NCBI GenBank assembly: GCA_029212415.1
Contig: JARGOF010000005.1
Span: forward strand, 17,615-81,614
Length of the DNA stretch: 64,000 nucleotides
From: Rhizobiaceae bacterium
Lineage (GTDB): Bacteria; Pseudomonadota; Alphaproteobacteria; Rhizobiales; Rhizobiaceae
Direction: 5' to 3'
The translations under genes and the position numbers were made by a program. Shown piece by piece: positions 18,394 to 26,712 of the stretch. Below the pieces are notes generated by a model, which worked only from the letters and a program-made list of their open reading frames with translations, was not told the DNA's origin and did not search any database. Position 1 is the first letter of the stretch. Each line of letters opens with the position of its first letter.

Positions 18394-19421
18394 TGGTTCT
18401 GATCCTCTGCAAATGATGCGATTCGAGGGAAATAGGGGCTGTCGGATGGCGCGCACCAGCAGTCCAGCATGTCGGCTGTCGGCTCGAGCAGCGAGATGGA
18501 GAAGCCGCCCATTTCCTGGGTGGTGACATAGCTGCCGATCATCGGTGAAATCGCCTTGATGCCGCGCTTGTCTAGAGCTGAGCGGGTTTCGTTCCAGATG
18601 GTCAGAAGCTCCATCATCGTGGTGCCGCCCATGCCGTTGACGATGACGCAGACCTGGCCATTGGTCGCAATCGGCCGGTCCGCCAGAAGGGCGTCGACCA
18701 TCTGTTCCACCAGGAGGGAGACCGGCCCGACCTTGACCCGGCCAACGCCCGGTTCGCCATGGACGCCCATGCCAAGGAAGATCTCGTCGTCCGGCAGGGT
18801 GAACATTGCCTTGCCAGTGAGCGGCGATATGCCGGGCGATACGGCAGCGGCCAGAGTGACGGTGCGGCTGCGGACCTCTTCGCCCAGCGTCATCAGCGCT
18901 TCAAGCGAGCGGCCCTGTTCGGCGGCAGCGCCCAGAATCTTGTAGATGAACATCGTGCCGGCGGCGCCGCGACGACGGTGCCGGCGCTCAGGCGGTGCGG
19001 CGGAAATGTCGTCATACATCAGCAGCGGCAGGACATTGATGCCCGCATCATTGGCCATCATGGTGGCGGCACGACCATTGATCACATCGCCGGAGTGCTG
19101 GGATATCAGCAGGATGGTGCCGGCCTTTCCCGCCACTTGCGAAATCCCGTCAAGGATCAGATCGGCAGAGGGCGCGGCAAAGACATCGCCGACCACATTG
19201 GCATCCAGCAGGCCTTCGCCGACAAAACCCATGGCAATGGGTTCGTGGCCGGAGCCATTGCCGATCAGCAGCATGACCTTGTCGTCAGCGTTTTTGGCAT
19301 TTTTGGCCCGCACGATGATGCGTGGATCAATGGAGCCGCGCTGGACCTGCGGACAGGCGCTGACGAAGCCGTCAAGCATGTCGTCAACCATGGTCTCAGT
19401 GGAATTGAAAAGCTTTTTCAT
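18390..19421 (-). CDS. dhaK: Dihydroxyacetone kinase-like subunit DhaK
   Basis: A 343-residue DhaK-fold protein. It has the GSGHEP motif at 56-61 and H221 in GMGVHGEPG, the residue that forms a hemiaminal with the ketone substrate. Residues 145-152 hold an unusually Arg-rich stretch (ERRHRRRG) where relatives have a short loop. With DhaL next door and no PTS DhaM gene, this should be an ATP-dependent two-subunit kinase. Relatives phosphorylate dihydroxyacetone, but also erythrulose and other ketoses. Confidence 0.88.
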   Translation of the reverse strand: MKKLFNSTETMVDDMLDGFVSACPQVQRGSIDPRIIVRAKNAKNADDKVMLLIGNGSGHEPIAMGFVGEGLLDANVVGDVFAAPSADLILDGISQVAGKAGTILLISQHSGDVINGRAATMMANDAGINVLPLLMYDDISAAPPERRHRRRGAAGTMFIYKILGAAAEQGRSLEALMTLGEEVRSRTVTLAAAVSPGISPLTGKAMFTLPDDEIFLGMGVHGEPGVGRVKVGPVSLLVEQMVDALLADRPIATNGQVCVIVNGMGGTTMMELLTIWNETRSALDKRGIKAISPMIGSYVTTQEMGGFSISLLEPTADMLDCWCAPSDSPYFPRIASFAEDQNQ

Positions 19422-19966
19422 GGGGTTTCTTCTGTGCTGAAAAGGGCTTCCAGGATCATCACGACCGAGACCGAGCCGGGGTCAATGTGACCCTTTCCGC
19501 CGTTCTCGACATATTGCGCGCGGCCACGCCGGGCCACCAGATCACGCGTGCCGTCACGGCCTTTGGCTGCCGCTGCAATGATCTGGGGCAATGGCATGCC
19601 GGCCTGCGCTGCCGCGACGGCGGGCGCCAGTGCATCGACCATGCTCTTGTCGCCCACGTCGACTTCGCCCAGATCGCAAATGCGTTCGCAGGCCTTGGCC
19701 AGTTCCGCGTCGAGGGCCGCGCCCTGGTCGATATGGGCTTCAATGCCCAGCAATATGAGGCCAAAGAGGGTGCCGGATGCGCCGCCCGAAGCGCGCATGA
19801 AGGCCTTGGCGCGCATGCCGTCCGGGGCGCTGACGGCTTTCGTCAGGCCGCGCAACATGGTCGTGCCGTGATCACCATCGCCGATGGCGGCATCCAATGT
19901 GTTGAGCTGTTCAGCCGCCTGCGTGAATTCGCGGTGCAATTGTTCAAAAAACCGGTCAGACGCCAT
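19418..19966 (-). CDS. dhaL: Dihydroxyacetone kinase ADP/ATP-binding subunit DhaL
   Basis: A 182-residue helical DhaL protein with the magnesium-nucleotide site DAAIGDGDHG at 25-34 (D25, D30, D32) and GGASGT further on. It supplies the phosphoryl donor to DhaK. The ATG at 19966 overlaps the epimerase gene by 11 bp; its own stop overlaps dhaK as ATGA. The absence of dhaM supports direct ATP use. Confidence 0.88.
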   Translation of the reverse strand: MASDRFFEQLHREFTQAAEQLNTLDAAIGDGDHGTTMLRGLTKAVSAPDGMRAKAFMRASGGASGTLFGLILLGIEAHIDQGAALDAELAKACERICDLGEVDVGDKSMVDALAPAVAAAQAGMPLPQIIAAAAKGRDGTRDLVARRGRAQYVENGGKGHIDPGSVSVVMILEALFSTEETP

Positions 19967-20807
19967 GGCCGAATACCTCTTTGAGATAGGCCAGGGTCTG
20001 CCGCGCGGCCTGTGTCGGGTCGGGTTCGATGTCGCGCCAGATATTGACATCGGCGCTGGCCGGATGGCCGGCCATCACGAACATTTCGGCGACAACCCAG
20101 CCGCCATAGCCGATCTCTGCCAGTGCGGCGGCATCGGCGGGAAAATCGTAGCGGCCACTGCCCGGCACGCCGCGATCATTGTCCGAGACATGGTAATGCA
20201 CCAGATCAGCGCCGGTCGCCCTGATCGCCGCGACGGGATGTTTTTCCTCGATGTTCATGTGAAAACTGTCGAGCAGTACGCCGATGCGCGATGAGCCGGT
20301 GGCCCTTGCGATGGCGGCGGTCTCTGCGGCGGTGGAGGTCAGATCGGTCTCGAAACGGTTCAGCGCCTCAATGCCCAGGGTGACGTCATTGTCCTGCAGG
20401 CATTGATCGAGCCGCGCAAGGGTCTGGCCGGACTGCACGGCGCGGGCGGCCTTGTTGGCCGGATCGAACACGCCCCAGGGCGCTGCGACGACACCGGCAA
20501 GGCCGCGTGCGCCGAGGCAATTGGTAATTTCGATCGCCTCTGTCAGCACCGCGACGGCATTGTTGCGCACGGCTTCATCCGGTGATGTCGGATCGGCATC
20601 GGGTCCAAGGCCGGTCGAACAGGTCAGTTCCAGCCCGTGGTCGCGGGCCAGTTTGCCAATGGCCTCGGCGCGATCCATGCCGATGCCCAGCAGGGAAAGC
20701 TCGACACCATCAAAGCCGATTTCGGTGGCGGTCCTGAAAATCGGGGCGGGGTCATCGGCCCAGGTTTTCATCCACAGACCCGCGTGAATGCCAAATTTCA
20801 AATCCAT
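19956..20807 (-). CDS. Sugar phosphate isomerase/epimerase (TIM barrel)
   Basis: A 283-residue protein of the AP-endonuclease-2/xylose-isomerase-like TIM-barrel group. It begins MDLKFGIHAGLW and has GFDGVELSL, LLDSFHMNIEE and a late GYGGWVVAEMF segment with metal-ligand Glu, Asp and His residues. It probably isomerises or epimerises a keto-sugar before the DhaKL kinase step. It is the first gene of the second operon; an inverted-repeat operator lies about 40 bases upstream. Confidence 0.83.
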   Translation of the reverse strand: MDLKFGIHAGLWMKTWADDPAPIFRTATEIGFDGVELSLLGIGMDRAEAIGKLARDHGLELTCSTGLGPDADPTSPDEAVRNNAVAVLTEAIEITNCLGARGLAGVVAAPWGVFDPANKAARAVQSGQTLARLDQCLQDNDVTLGIEALNRFETDLTSTAAETAAIARATGSSRIGVLLDSFHMNIEEKHPVAAIRATGADLVHYHVSDNDRGVPGSGRYDFPADAAALAEIGYGGWVVAEMFVMAGHPASADVNIWRDIEPDPTQAARQTLAYLKEVFGHGV

Positions 20808-20842
20808 CACTCCCCCACAATCGATTGTTGTCAGTCAGACAT

Positions 20843-20858
20843 ATTAGTAGTAACAAAT
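20843..20858. promoter_or_regulatory. Inverted-repeat operator upstream of the epimerase/dhaLK operon
   Basis: ATTAGT-AGTA-ACAAAT matches the ATTTGT-N4-ACAAAT pattern with one mismatch in the left half. A second overlapping palindrome, AACAAATTTGTT at 20852-20863, extends the symmetry. The position between the start of the epimerase gene and the end of the acyl-CoA synthetase gene fits a promoter. Confidence 0.5.
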
Positions 20859-20866
20859 TTGTTCCG

Positions 20867-22519
20867 TCAACCTTCTTCCGCTGCGCGCAGGGCTTTCCGG
20901 TTGATTTTCCCCGATGAGGTCATCTGAAAACTGTCGACATAGGCGATTTCGCGCGGCGCCTTGTAGGGCGCCAGACGCTCGCGCACATGGGCGCGCAGGG
21001 CCTCGGTGAGCGCGGCATCGGCCTCGCTGCCTTGCGCCAGACGGATGAAGGCCTTGACGATGCTGCCGCGATCCGCATCGGGCTTGCCGATGACGGCGGC
21101 TTCGGCCACCGCCGGATGGGAAAGCAGGCAATCCTCGATTTCCGCCGGTCCGATGCGGAAACCCGATGACTTGATCAGATCGTCGGAGCGGCCCTTGTAC
21201 CAGAAATAGCCTTCGCTATCGCGCACCGCCAGATCATGGGTGCGCATCCAGTTGCCGAGCATCATGTCGGCATCCTTTTCGGCGTTGCGCAGATAGCCGA
21301 GATAACGGGTCGGCGCGGTGGAGGGGGTGACGATTTCGCCCTGCTCGCCTTGCGTCACCTCATTGCCTTCATCGTCGATCAGGCGCACATCGTGGCCCGG
21401 ATAGGCAATGCCCATCGACCCCGGCTTGCGCGGATAGAGCGCCGCGCAATTGCCGATCAGATGGTTGACCTCGGTCATGCCGTAGAACTCGTTGCAGACC
21501 ACGCCCAATTGTTTTTCGGCCCAGTTCAAGGTCTCGGAGGGCAGCGATTCGCCGCCGGTGCAAATGACCCGCAGCGCCAGATCGTGATCGGCCTTCGGAT
21601 CGGGGTTTTCCGCCAGCCGCTTGATGGCGGTGGGCGCCAGGAATGTGTGGGTGACCTTGTGGCGCGCCATGAAATCAAAGGCCCAATCGGCCTTGAAACG
21701 GGCCTCGGAGGTGACCACCGGGCGACCGGCCAGCCAGGCGGGGAAAAGCATGTCGAGCAAGCCGCCCACCCATGCCCAGTCGGAGGGCGACCAGAACACG
21801 GCGTCCGGATCATCGAGGCTGAGATCGAAAAACAGATTGATCGAGGGCCGGTAGGAGGCGAGCACCCGGTGACCATGCAAAATGCCCTTGGGCATGCCGG
21901 TGGAACCGGAGGTATACATCAACAGGGCGGGATCATCGGCGCCGGTCAATTGCGGGATGAAACCCGGCAGCGGCGGGGCGCGCAGGATGGCGCTCAGGTC
22001 GTCTTCAGGGCCCTCACCCTCGGCGACCAGAATGTCGCGCAGATGGGGAAAACGTTCAGCCGCGCCGCCCCGCAGGGTCTGCCAGGCGTTCTCCGTGGTC
22101 AATAGGCAGGATGCCTGGCAATGATTGAGCGCATGGGCCAGCGCGTCCGGCCCATAGAGTTGCGACAGGGTGACGGCGGTTGCGCCGAGCTTGCAGATCG
22201 CCATGTGACCAATCGCCGTTTCGGGCCGCATGCCCGTGTGCAGCCCGATCAGATCGCCCTTGCCATAACCGCGCGCCCGCAGATTGGCGGCAAGCGCGGT
22301 GGCCTGCTGATCGATCTCGCCAAAACTCCATTTTTCCAATGCGCCGGACGCCGTTTCAAAGATCATCGCCGGGGCATCCTGATGGCCCGCCGCCATCTGG
22401 GCGCCCACTGTCATGGCGTAGATATTGGCGTCAGCGGGGATATCGATCTGCACTGTGTCGCCGTTGCGGGACAGGCCGATTTTCGACAATTGCGCTGCGT
22501 TCCATGTTTCAAACATCAT
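20867..22519 (-). CDS. Acyl-CoA synthetase (AMP-forming)
   Basis: A 550-residue ANL-superfamily ligase. The phosphate loop is TSGSTGMPKG at 203-212 and the adenylate motif YGMTE follows. The hinge region contains GYFWYKGRSDD, and the catalytic Lys is in SSGKINRKAL. It activates a carboxylic acid to its CoA thioester in the cytosol. I chose the paired ATG at 22519; its 5' end overlaps the DUF35 gene by 11 bp, so it is the last gene of the MFS/thiolase/DUF35 operon. Confidence 0.92.
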   Translation of the reverse strand: MMFETWNAAQLSKIGLSRNGDTVQIDIPADANIYAMTVGAQMAAGHQDAPAMIFETASGALEKWSFGEIDQQATALAANLRARGYGKGDLIGLHTGMRPETAIGHMAICKLGATAVTLSQLYGPDALAHALNHCQASCLLTTENAWQTLRGGAAERFPHLRDILVAEGEGPEDDLSAILRAPPLPGFIPQLTGADDPALLMYTSGSTGMPKGILHGHRVLASYRPSINLFFDLSLDDPDAVFWSPSDWAWVGGLLDMLFPAWLAGRPVVTSEARFKADWAFDFMARHKVTHTFLAPTAIKRLAENPDPKADHDLALRVICTGGESLPSETLNWAEKQLGVVCNEFYGMTEVNHLIGNCAALYPRKPGSMGIAYPGHDVRLIDDEGNEVTQGEQGEIVTPSTAPTRYLGYLRNAEKDADMMLGNWMRTHDLAVRDSEGYFWYKGRSDDLIKSSGFRIGPAEIEDCLLSHPAVAEAAVIGKPDADRGSIVKAFIRLAQGSEADAALTEALRAHVRERLAPYKAPREIAYVDSFQMTSSGKINRKALRAAEEG

Positions 22520-22952
22520 AGCTCTCTTTCGTGGAAGGGGAGGTCCCAAGACAAAGCCACAGGCCGGGTCTGTGAGCGGTCTCGTCATTGGTCTTGTTAG
22601 GGGGCTTGTTGACGGTCTGATTGGCGGGTGGTTTGCAAAGGAAGCCGGAAGGTTCCGTGCTTTGCGGGTTGCTCAGTGCAACCGTCGTCTGTGTGTCAGC
22701 GCCATCAAAACGCACCAGGGCATGGCTGGCCGCGGGGCCGTCGCTGCGGTGCACGACTTCGGCGCGGCCTGACAAGGGCTGGAAACTGACGGTGTCAGCG
22801 TGGCAGATGGCGCAGGTGCTGCGCGCCGGAAAGGCCACGTGCTTGCAGTGGTCGCAGCGGCTGGCGATGGCCTTGCCGGCGCGCAGCCCGTCGAAATAGG
22901 GCTGCAAAACCCCCTCATTGATGCTGTAGTCGAGAACCAGCCGAACCTTCAT
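22509..22952 (-). CDS. DUF35 zinc-ribbon/OB-fold protein (partner of the thiolase homologue)
   Basis: A 147-residue protein with a rubredoxin-like zinc ribbon (C33, C36, C47, C50: CDHC ... CAIC) and an OB-fold-like segment after it. DUF35 proteins form complexes with thiolase-fold enzymes. The last 45 residues (NQTVNKPPNKTNDE and onward) are low in complexity and do not resemble the family, so the C-terminus may have been altered. It is joined to the thiolase gene by ATGA and overlaps the acyl-CoA synthetase gene. Confidence 0.8.
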   Translation of the reverse strand: MKVRLVLDYSINEGVLQPYFDGLRAGKAIASRCDHCKHVAFPARSTCAICHADTVSFQPLSGRAEVVHRSDGPAASHALVRFDGADTQTTVALSNPQSTEPSGFLCKPPANQTVNKPPNKTNDETAHRPGLWLCLGTSPSTKESYDV

Positions 22953-24115
22953 GACGAGGCCTCCAGAATGCTGACCGCGTTCAGCGTTGCTATGCCGCCA
23001 TGCGTATCCGCCAGCGCGCAGGTCGGCTGGCGATCAGCCCGTTTGCCCGGATAGCGTCCTTCAAGCTGCTGCGCCGCTGCCCAGATCTGCGCAACGCCCG
23101 TTGCGCCCACCGGCGCGCCCTGTCCCAGCAGGCCGCCGGAGAGATTCACCGGCAATGCGCCTGTGGCGGCAAAGACATTCTCCCGTTCGGCGCGGATGAC
23201 ATCATCGACAAGCCCCAGGGCCTCGATGGCCTGCAATTGCGCGCCAGAATAGCTGTCGTAGACTTCGGCGAGATTAATGTCTCCCGGCGTGATGTCGGCC
23301 ATCGCATAAGCACGGGCAGCGGCCAGGGCCTTGCCAGCAAAGCGGCCCGCATCCTGCCGTTCGCCGAGCCGCACTGTATCTGTCGCGCAGCCGATCCCGC
23401 GAAACCGCGCGCGGGGGCCGTTGGCTTTCGGCAGGTCGGTGGCGCGGGCCAGAATGATGCAGGCCGCGCCATCGCTCAGGGGAGAGCAATCAAGCCGTCG
23501 ATAGGGCGAGGCGATAAGCGGCGAGGCCGCGACATCGCCGGCGCTGATATCCAGCGGCAGATGGGCGAAGCTATTCTCCTGCGCATGGGCGCGATTGCGC
23601 ACGGCGATCCGGGCAAAATCCTCTGACGTGGCGCCGGTGCGCGCCATGAAGGACAGGGCGGACAACGCATAAAGCGCGGTCGAATCCACGCCGGTCATGC
23701 CGTCGGTCCAGGCGTCGAATGACAGGCTGTATAGGTCGCCCATCCGCGCGCCGCTCAGATGCGAGGCCGAGGCTTCAACCCCCAGCACGGCGACCCGTTT
23801 CGCCAGGTCGCTTTCAATCTGCGCTATGCCCGCATGCACGGCCAGATGCCCCGATGCGCCGCCGCCTTCCACCCGCATGGCGGCAACGCCGGTCAGGCCG
23901 CATTCGTCGGCCAGCAGCGCCGCGGGATTGAGCTGCAGGGTGAAAAAATCGCTTTCCGAGGCGACAATCAGGGAATCAATGTCGCTCGCCGCGATCCCGG
24001 CGTCCAGCAGCGCGCCGTTGAGCGCCAGCCGGGCCCAATCGCGGAAGGAACTGCCGTCCTTGCGGCGGTTGAACGGCGTCATCGCACCGCCGGCGATGGT
24101 CACGTTGCGTGTCAT
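22949..24115 (-). CDS. Thiolase-fold protein lacking catalytic Cys and His (possible retro-aldolase)
   Basis: A 388-residue SCP-x/Ltp-like thiolase homologue. The nucleophile motif, normally CASG, reads GASG at 86-89. The GHP motif near the C-terminus reads GAP at 333-335. Neither catalytic residue is therefore present, and ordinary thiolytic cleavage is unlikely. Partnering with a DUF35 protein is typical of Ltp-type aldolases that cleave acyl-CoA side chains in steroid degradation; that role is an inference here. The start at 24115 overlaps the MFS stop as ATGA. Confidence 0.82.
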   Translation of the reverse strand: MTRNVTIAGGAMTPFNRRKDGSSFRDWARLALNGALLDAGIAASDIDSLIVASESDFFTLQLNPAALLADECGLTGVAAMRVEGGGASGHLAVHAGIAQIESDLAKRVAVLGVEASASHLSGARMGDLYSLSFDAWTDGMTGVDSTALYALSALSFMARTGATSEDFARIAVRNRAHAQENSFAHLPLDISAGDVAASPLIASPYRRLDCSPLSDGAACIILARATDLPKANGPRARFRGIGCATDTVRLGERQDAGRFAGKALAAARAYAMADITPGDINLAEVYDSYSGAQLQAIEALGLVDDVIRAERENVFAATGALPVNLSGGLLGQGAPVGATGVAQIWAAAQQLEGRYPGKRADRQPTCALADTHGGIATLNAVSILEASS

Positions 24116-25329
24116 GCGTGTTTTCCTCCCCATTTCCAGAACAGCAGGCAGATGAGCCCAAGCGCCACGAGGTCGGCTGTCAATATTGCGATCATCAGAC
24201 CGCTATGGCCGAATGACGCGAGAACCATGCCGCCGGAGGCCGGTCCCAGGGCCATCATGATGATGCCGACCATGGCGATTGCCCCCAGACCCTGGCCGAG
24301 GCGGGCGGCGGGAAGGTGGTCGCGCGCGATCATCGGGCGCAGGATCGTTTGCACCCCGAAGCAGCCGCCCTGCAAAATGAGAGCCGTGAAAATCGCTCCC
24401 GGTGCCGAGGGCGCGACGGCGAGGATCAGCGGCGGCAGGCAGACCAGGGCAAACACGAAGGGCGTTGCCCGCCGCGCACCCAGCCTGTAGCCATAGGCGC
24501 CCCAAAGCAGGCGACCGGCGATCTGCGCCGGACCCAGCACTGCGGGGGCCAGAATCACCCAATCTTGCAATCCGGCCTGCACACTTGCCATTTGCGCCAG
24601 AATGAAGGGCAGGAGAAACAGCAAAATGGCGTGGCCGAACATGACCAACCCGAAGGACAAGGCGATCAGGGCCGAGCCAGGGGTTATGATCTCCCGGTAA
24701 GACCGCCCCTTGGGTCGGTCCTGGGGTCGGTCCTGGGGGGCCGTTTGCGACGCCGGTTCGGCCGGCAACAGCATTGCGCCCACGCCTGCCAGACCTGCAA
24801 AGACAATCAGCACCTCGCGCCAGGGCAGGTGCGCTGAAAGCCAGAGCGCGGCAGGAAAGGTCAGCAGGGTCGCCATTCCGGCGATCAATGTCACATTGGC
24901 AATGGCCCGGTCGGCGTTGCGGCCCATGGAGCGCATCAAAAGCGTGAAACAGGGATCATAAAGGGTGGCGGCCATGGGGATTCCGAGGGCGATGATCAGG
25001 CCGCTGAAAACCCACATATTGGTGCTCTGCGACACGGCAAGCAGAATGACCACACCCACAATGGCCCCGCTGCGCATGATCAGCCGGCCATGCCCGCTAT
25101 CAACGCCAGCCCCGACAGCAGGCGCAAAAAAGGCCCAGACCAGAATGGCAATCGTATAGGTCGTCGACACATGCAGCACAGGCCAGCCGGTCTGCGTGAC
25201 AATCACAGCAGAGAGCGCCGGCAGCACATAATAGAAGGACGACCAAAGCAGCAATTGCCCAGCGCTATGCCGGCGGACATAGGCGCTGAAACCGGAAGAA
25301 GCCATCTGTGAAGCAGCGCTGTCGGTCAC
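24112..25329 (-). CDS. MFS transporter
   Basis: A 405-residue major facilitator protein with 12 hydrophobic segments. The cytoplasmic loop after helix 6 contains a repetitive PQDRPQDRPKGR stretch. It probably brings in, or exports, the acid handled by the acyl-CoA synthetase of the same operon. The start is GTG at 25329; no strong ribosome site is visible, and an ATG at 25305 is an alternative. A GntR-type inverted repeat lies 22 bases upstream. Confidence 0.85.
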   Translation of the reverse strand: MTDSAASQMASSGFSAYVRRHSAGQLLLWSSFYYVLPALSAVIVTQTGWPVLHVSTTYTIAILVWAFFAPAVGAGVDSGHGRLIMRSGAIVGVVILLAVSQSTNMWVFSGLIIALGIPMAATLYDPCFTLLMRSMGRNADRAIANVTLIAGMATLLTFPAALWLSAHLPWREVLIVFAGLAGVGAMLLPAEPASQTAPQDRPQDRPKGRSYREIITPGSALIALSFGLVMFGHAILLFLLPFILAQMASVQAGLQDWVILAPAVLGPAQIAGRLLWGAYGYRLGARRATPFVFALVCLPPLILAVAPSAPGAIFTALILQGGCFGVQTILRPMIARDHLPAARLGQGLGAIAMVGIIMMALGPASGGMVLASFGHSGLMIAILTADLVALGLICLLFWKWGGKHA

Positions 25330-25344
25330 GGGTAAAATGCATCC

Positions 25345-25366
25345 CTACAAATTTGTAGATACAAAT
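25345..25366. promoter_or_regulatory. Double palindromic operator upstream of the MFS operon
   Basis: Two overlapping palindromes are present. CTACAAATTTGTAG at 25345-25358 is a perfect 14-bp palindrome. ATTTGT-AGAT-ACAAAT at 25351-25366 is the same 6-4-6 inverted repeat as at 13706-13721. This supports binding of one dimeric regulator, most simply the GntR protein encoded at 15203. Confidence 0.65.
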
Positions 25367-25521
25367 AAATGGGAATGATGCGGATGTCAAAAGCTCAATT
25401 GGGGAGGGGGTGCGTGTGAATGAGAACACCGGGATTTTGCGGCCCGTCCGAAGCTGGTTTGCGATGGCCCTATCAGAACGTTCGCCGACTGTTACAAGCA
25501 TGAACCTGCGGGACAAATGTA

Positions 25522-25815
25522 TTACAACCGCCTGGAGATATCCTGGTGCTTGATAATTGCCATGATCTCAACTTCGCTTTCCGTTGCGCGGTAGTATATC
25601 GCGTGGACGCCGCAAACACTGCGCCGGTAGCCTTGTCTGATTTCATCAACCGCACGGAACAGGTTTGGATTTTCACACAGTAAATCAAATTGTTCGAGCA
25701 GCGCATCATAATATTGATCGGCCTGTCGTTCGCCCCATGTCAGCAGGCCTTCGCGATAGAGTTCGCGCAGGTCTTCACGGGCCAGCATGCTGATCTTGAG
25801 TCTATATTTTGCCAT
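25522..25815 (-). CDS. parE: ParE-type toxin (RelE/ParE superfamily)
   Basis: A 97-residue protein with the ParE pattern: N-terminal LAREDLRELYREGLLTWGERQADQY, a central RQGYRRSVCGVHAIYYR strand pair and a C-terminal EIMAIIKHQDISRRL. ParE toxins block DNA gyrase. Its start overlaps the antitoxin gene by 14 bp, as usual for these pairs. Confidence 0.9.
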   Translation of the reverse strand: MAKYRLKISMLAREDLRELYREGLLTWGERQADQYYDALLEQFDLLCENPNLFRAVDEIRQGYRRSVCGVHAIYYRATESEVEIMAIIKHQDISRRL

Positions 25816-26059
25816 CAGCCTGGAGTTCTGCCTTCACCTGAGCGCGAATGTCCTGTGCTGTCTGGTCAGAAAACCCGCTTTGTTCGCCTGCAATCAATCG
25901 GGTGCGGATCGCTTCCATCTCGGCTGTCCGCATTTGCTTTTCACGCAAGGCCTCACGGATCACTTCGCTGTCGTTTCCGTACAAGCCGGTGGCGATCTGA
26001 CCTTGAATCCAGGATTCCTGCTGATCAGTCACGGTAATGCTCTTTTTAACCATCGGCAT
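25802..26059 (-). CDS. parD: ParD-type antitoxin (ribbon-helix-helix)
   Basis: An 85-residue protein. The N-terminal ribbon-helix-helix domain (KKSITVTDQQESWIQGQIATG) is followed by GNDSEVIREALREKQ, which is diagnostic for ParD/CC2985-type antitoxins. The C-terminal half is the toxin-binding tail. The ATG at 26059 is chosen because AGGAGG ends five bases before it. It should repress its own promoter, to the right. Confidence 0.9.
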   Translation of the reverse strand: MPMVKKSITVTDQQESWIQGQIATGLYGNDSEVIREALREKQMRTAEMEAIRTRLIAGEQSGFSDQTAQDIRAQVKAELQADGKI

Positions 26060-26370
26060 GAAAGCCTCCTGCAATTTTATATTTGTCCTACATTATCCTA
26101 CTTTATCCTACCGAAGAAATGCCAGCCAATTCGCACAATGTTGATGGATTGTCAGATACGACGCCTTACCTGCACCTTCGCCGCCATCAGCAGTGCGGCG
26201 ACAAGGCTGTCTTTTGCAAAGGCGACAAGCGTTTGCAAATCATTGATGTTCTTCAGGGGAATTACATTACCGGGGCTGAAATGGGCGCGGATGCTTGATC
26301 CCGCGATGATCTGCAGGATGGCGCTGTCTATATCGCCAGCCAAACCGTCAGGCGCGAGATTTAAGGAGCG
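26060..26370. other. ParDE promoter region and uncertain sequence
   Basis: Just right of the antitoxin gene is an AT-rich segment with repeated TCCTAC/TTATCCTA units (about 26086-26112) that could be the ParD operator. The rest has no confident gene. A minus-strand frame at 26152-26454 is open but has no ribosome site and no recognisable motif, and overlaps the interrupted gene on the plus strand. Confidence 0.3.
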
Positions 26371-26712
26371 ATGTTTGAGATCAACAAGTTCGTTATCATT
26401 GGTGCACTTCAGAACGACTTGCGCGCGAAAAGCATAACACACCCGGACTCCCATAAGTTCTTCGATTTTTTTGCGAACGTCTGAGGTCAGGAACTGGAAG
26501 ATATCGCTGCCTTTTACAAAATGAGTTCCAGCCAGACTTTTATGTCCGCGTCAAAGTCTCTGATGGAGGCGGGTTCTCAGATGGGGCAACAGGCGGGGCA
26601 AATAGCCGGCGTGAACGCAGGAAAACGGCTGGTTGCGCGAATAGAATCCGAAGGTCTGATGGAGTTCGATGATCCCGGCATTCTCTCGCGACTGCTTGAG
26701 ACTTTGCGCTAG
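26371..26712 (+). pseudogene. Unknown gene interrupted by an in-frame TGA
   Basis: A plus-strand frame starts at ATG 26371 behind AAGGAG and runs 37 codons to TGA at 26482-26484. It then continues in the same frame for 75 more codons to the TAG at 26710. The second half includes ELEDIAAFYK and a Gly/Gln-rich SQMGQQAGQIAGVNAG stretch. I do not recognise the family. The preserved frame on both sides suggests one gene hit by a nonsense mutation. The downstream part could instead start anew at ATG 26521. Confidence 0.35.

Noticed and set aside
26152..26454. Minus-strand 100-codon ORF in the ParDE patch
   Set aside because: No ribosome site or known motif; it overlaps the better supported interrupted plus-strand gene. 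It was left out as a gene but remains possible.
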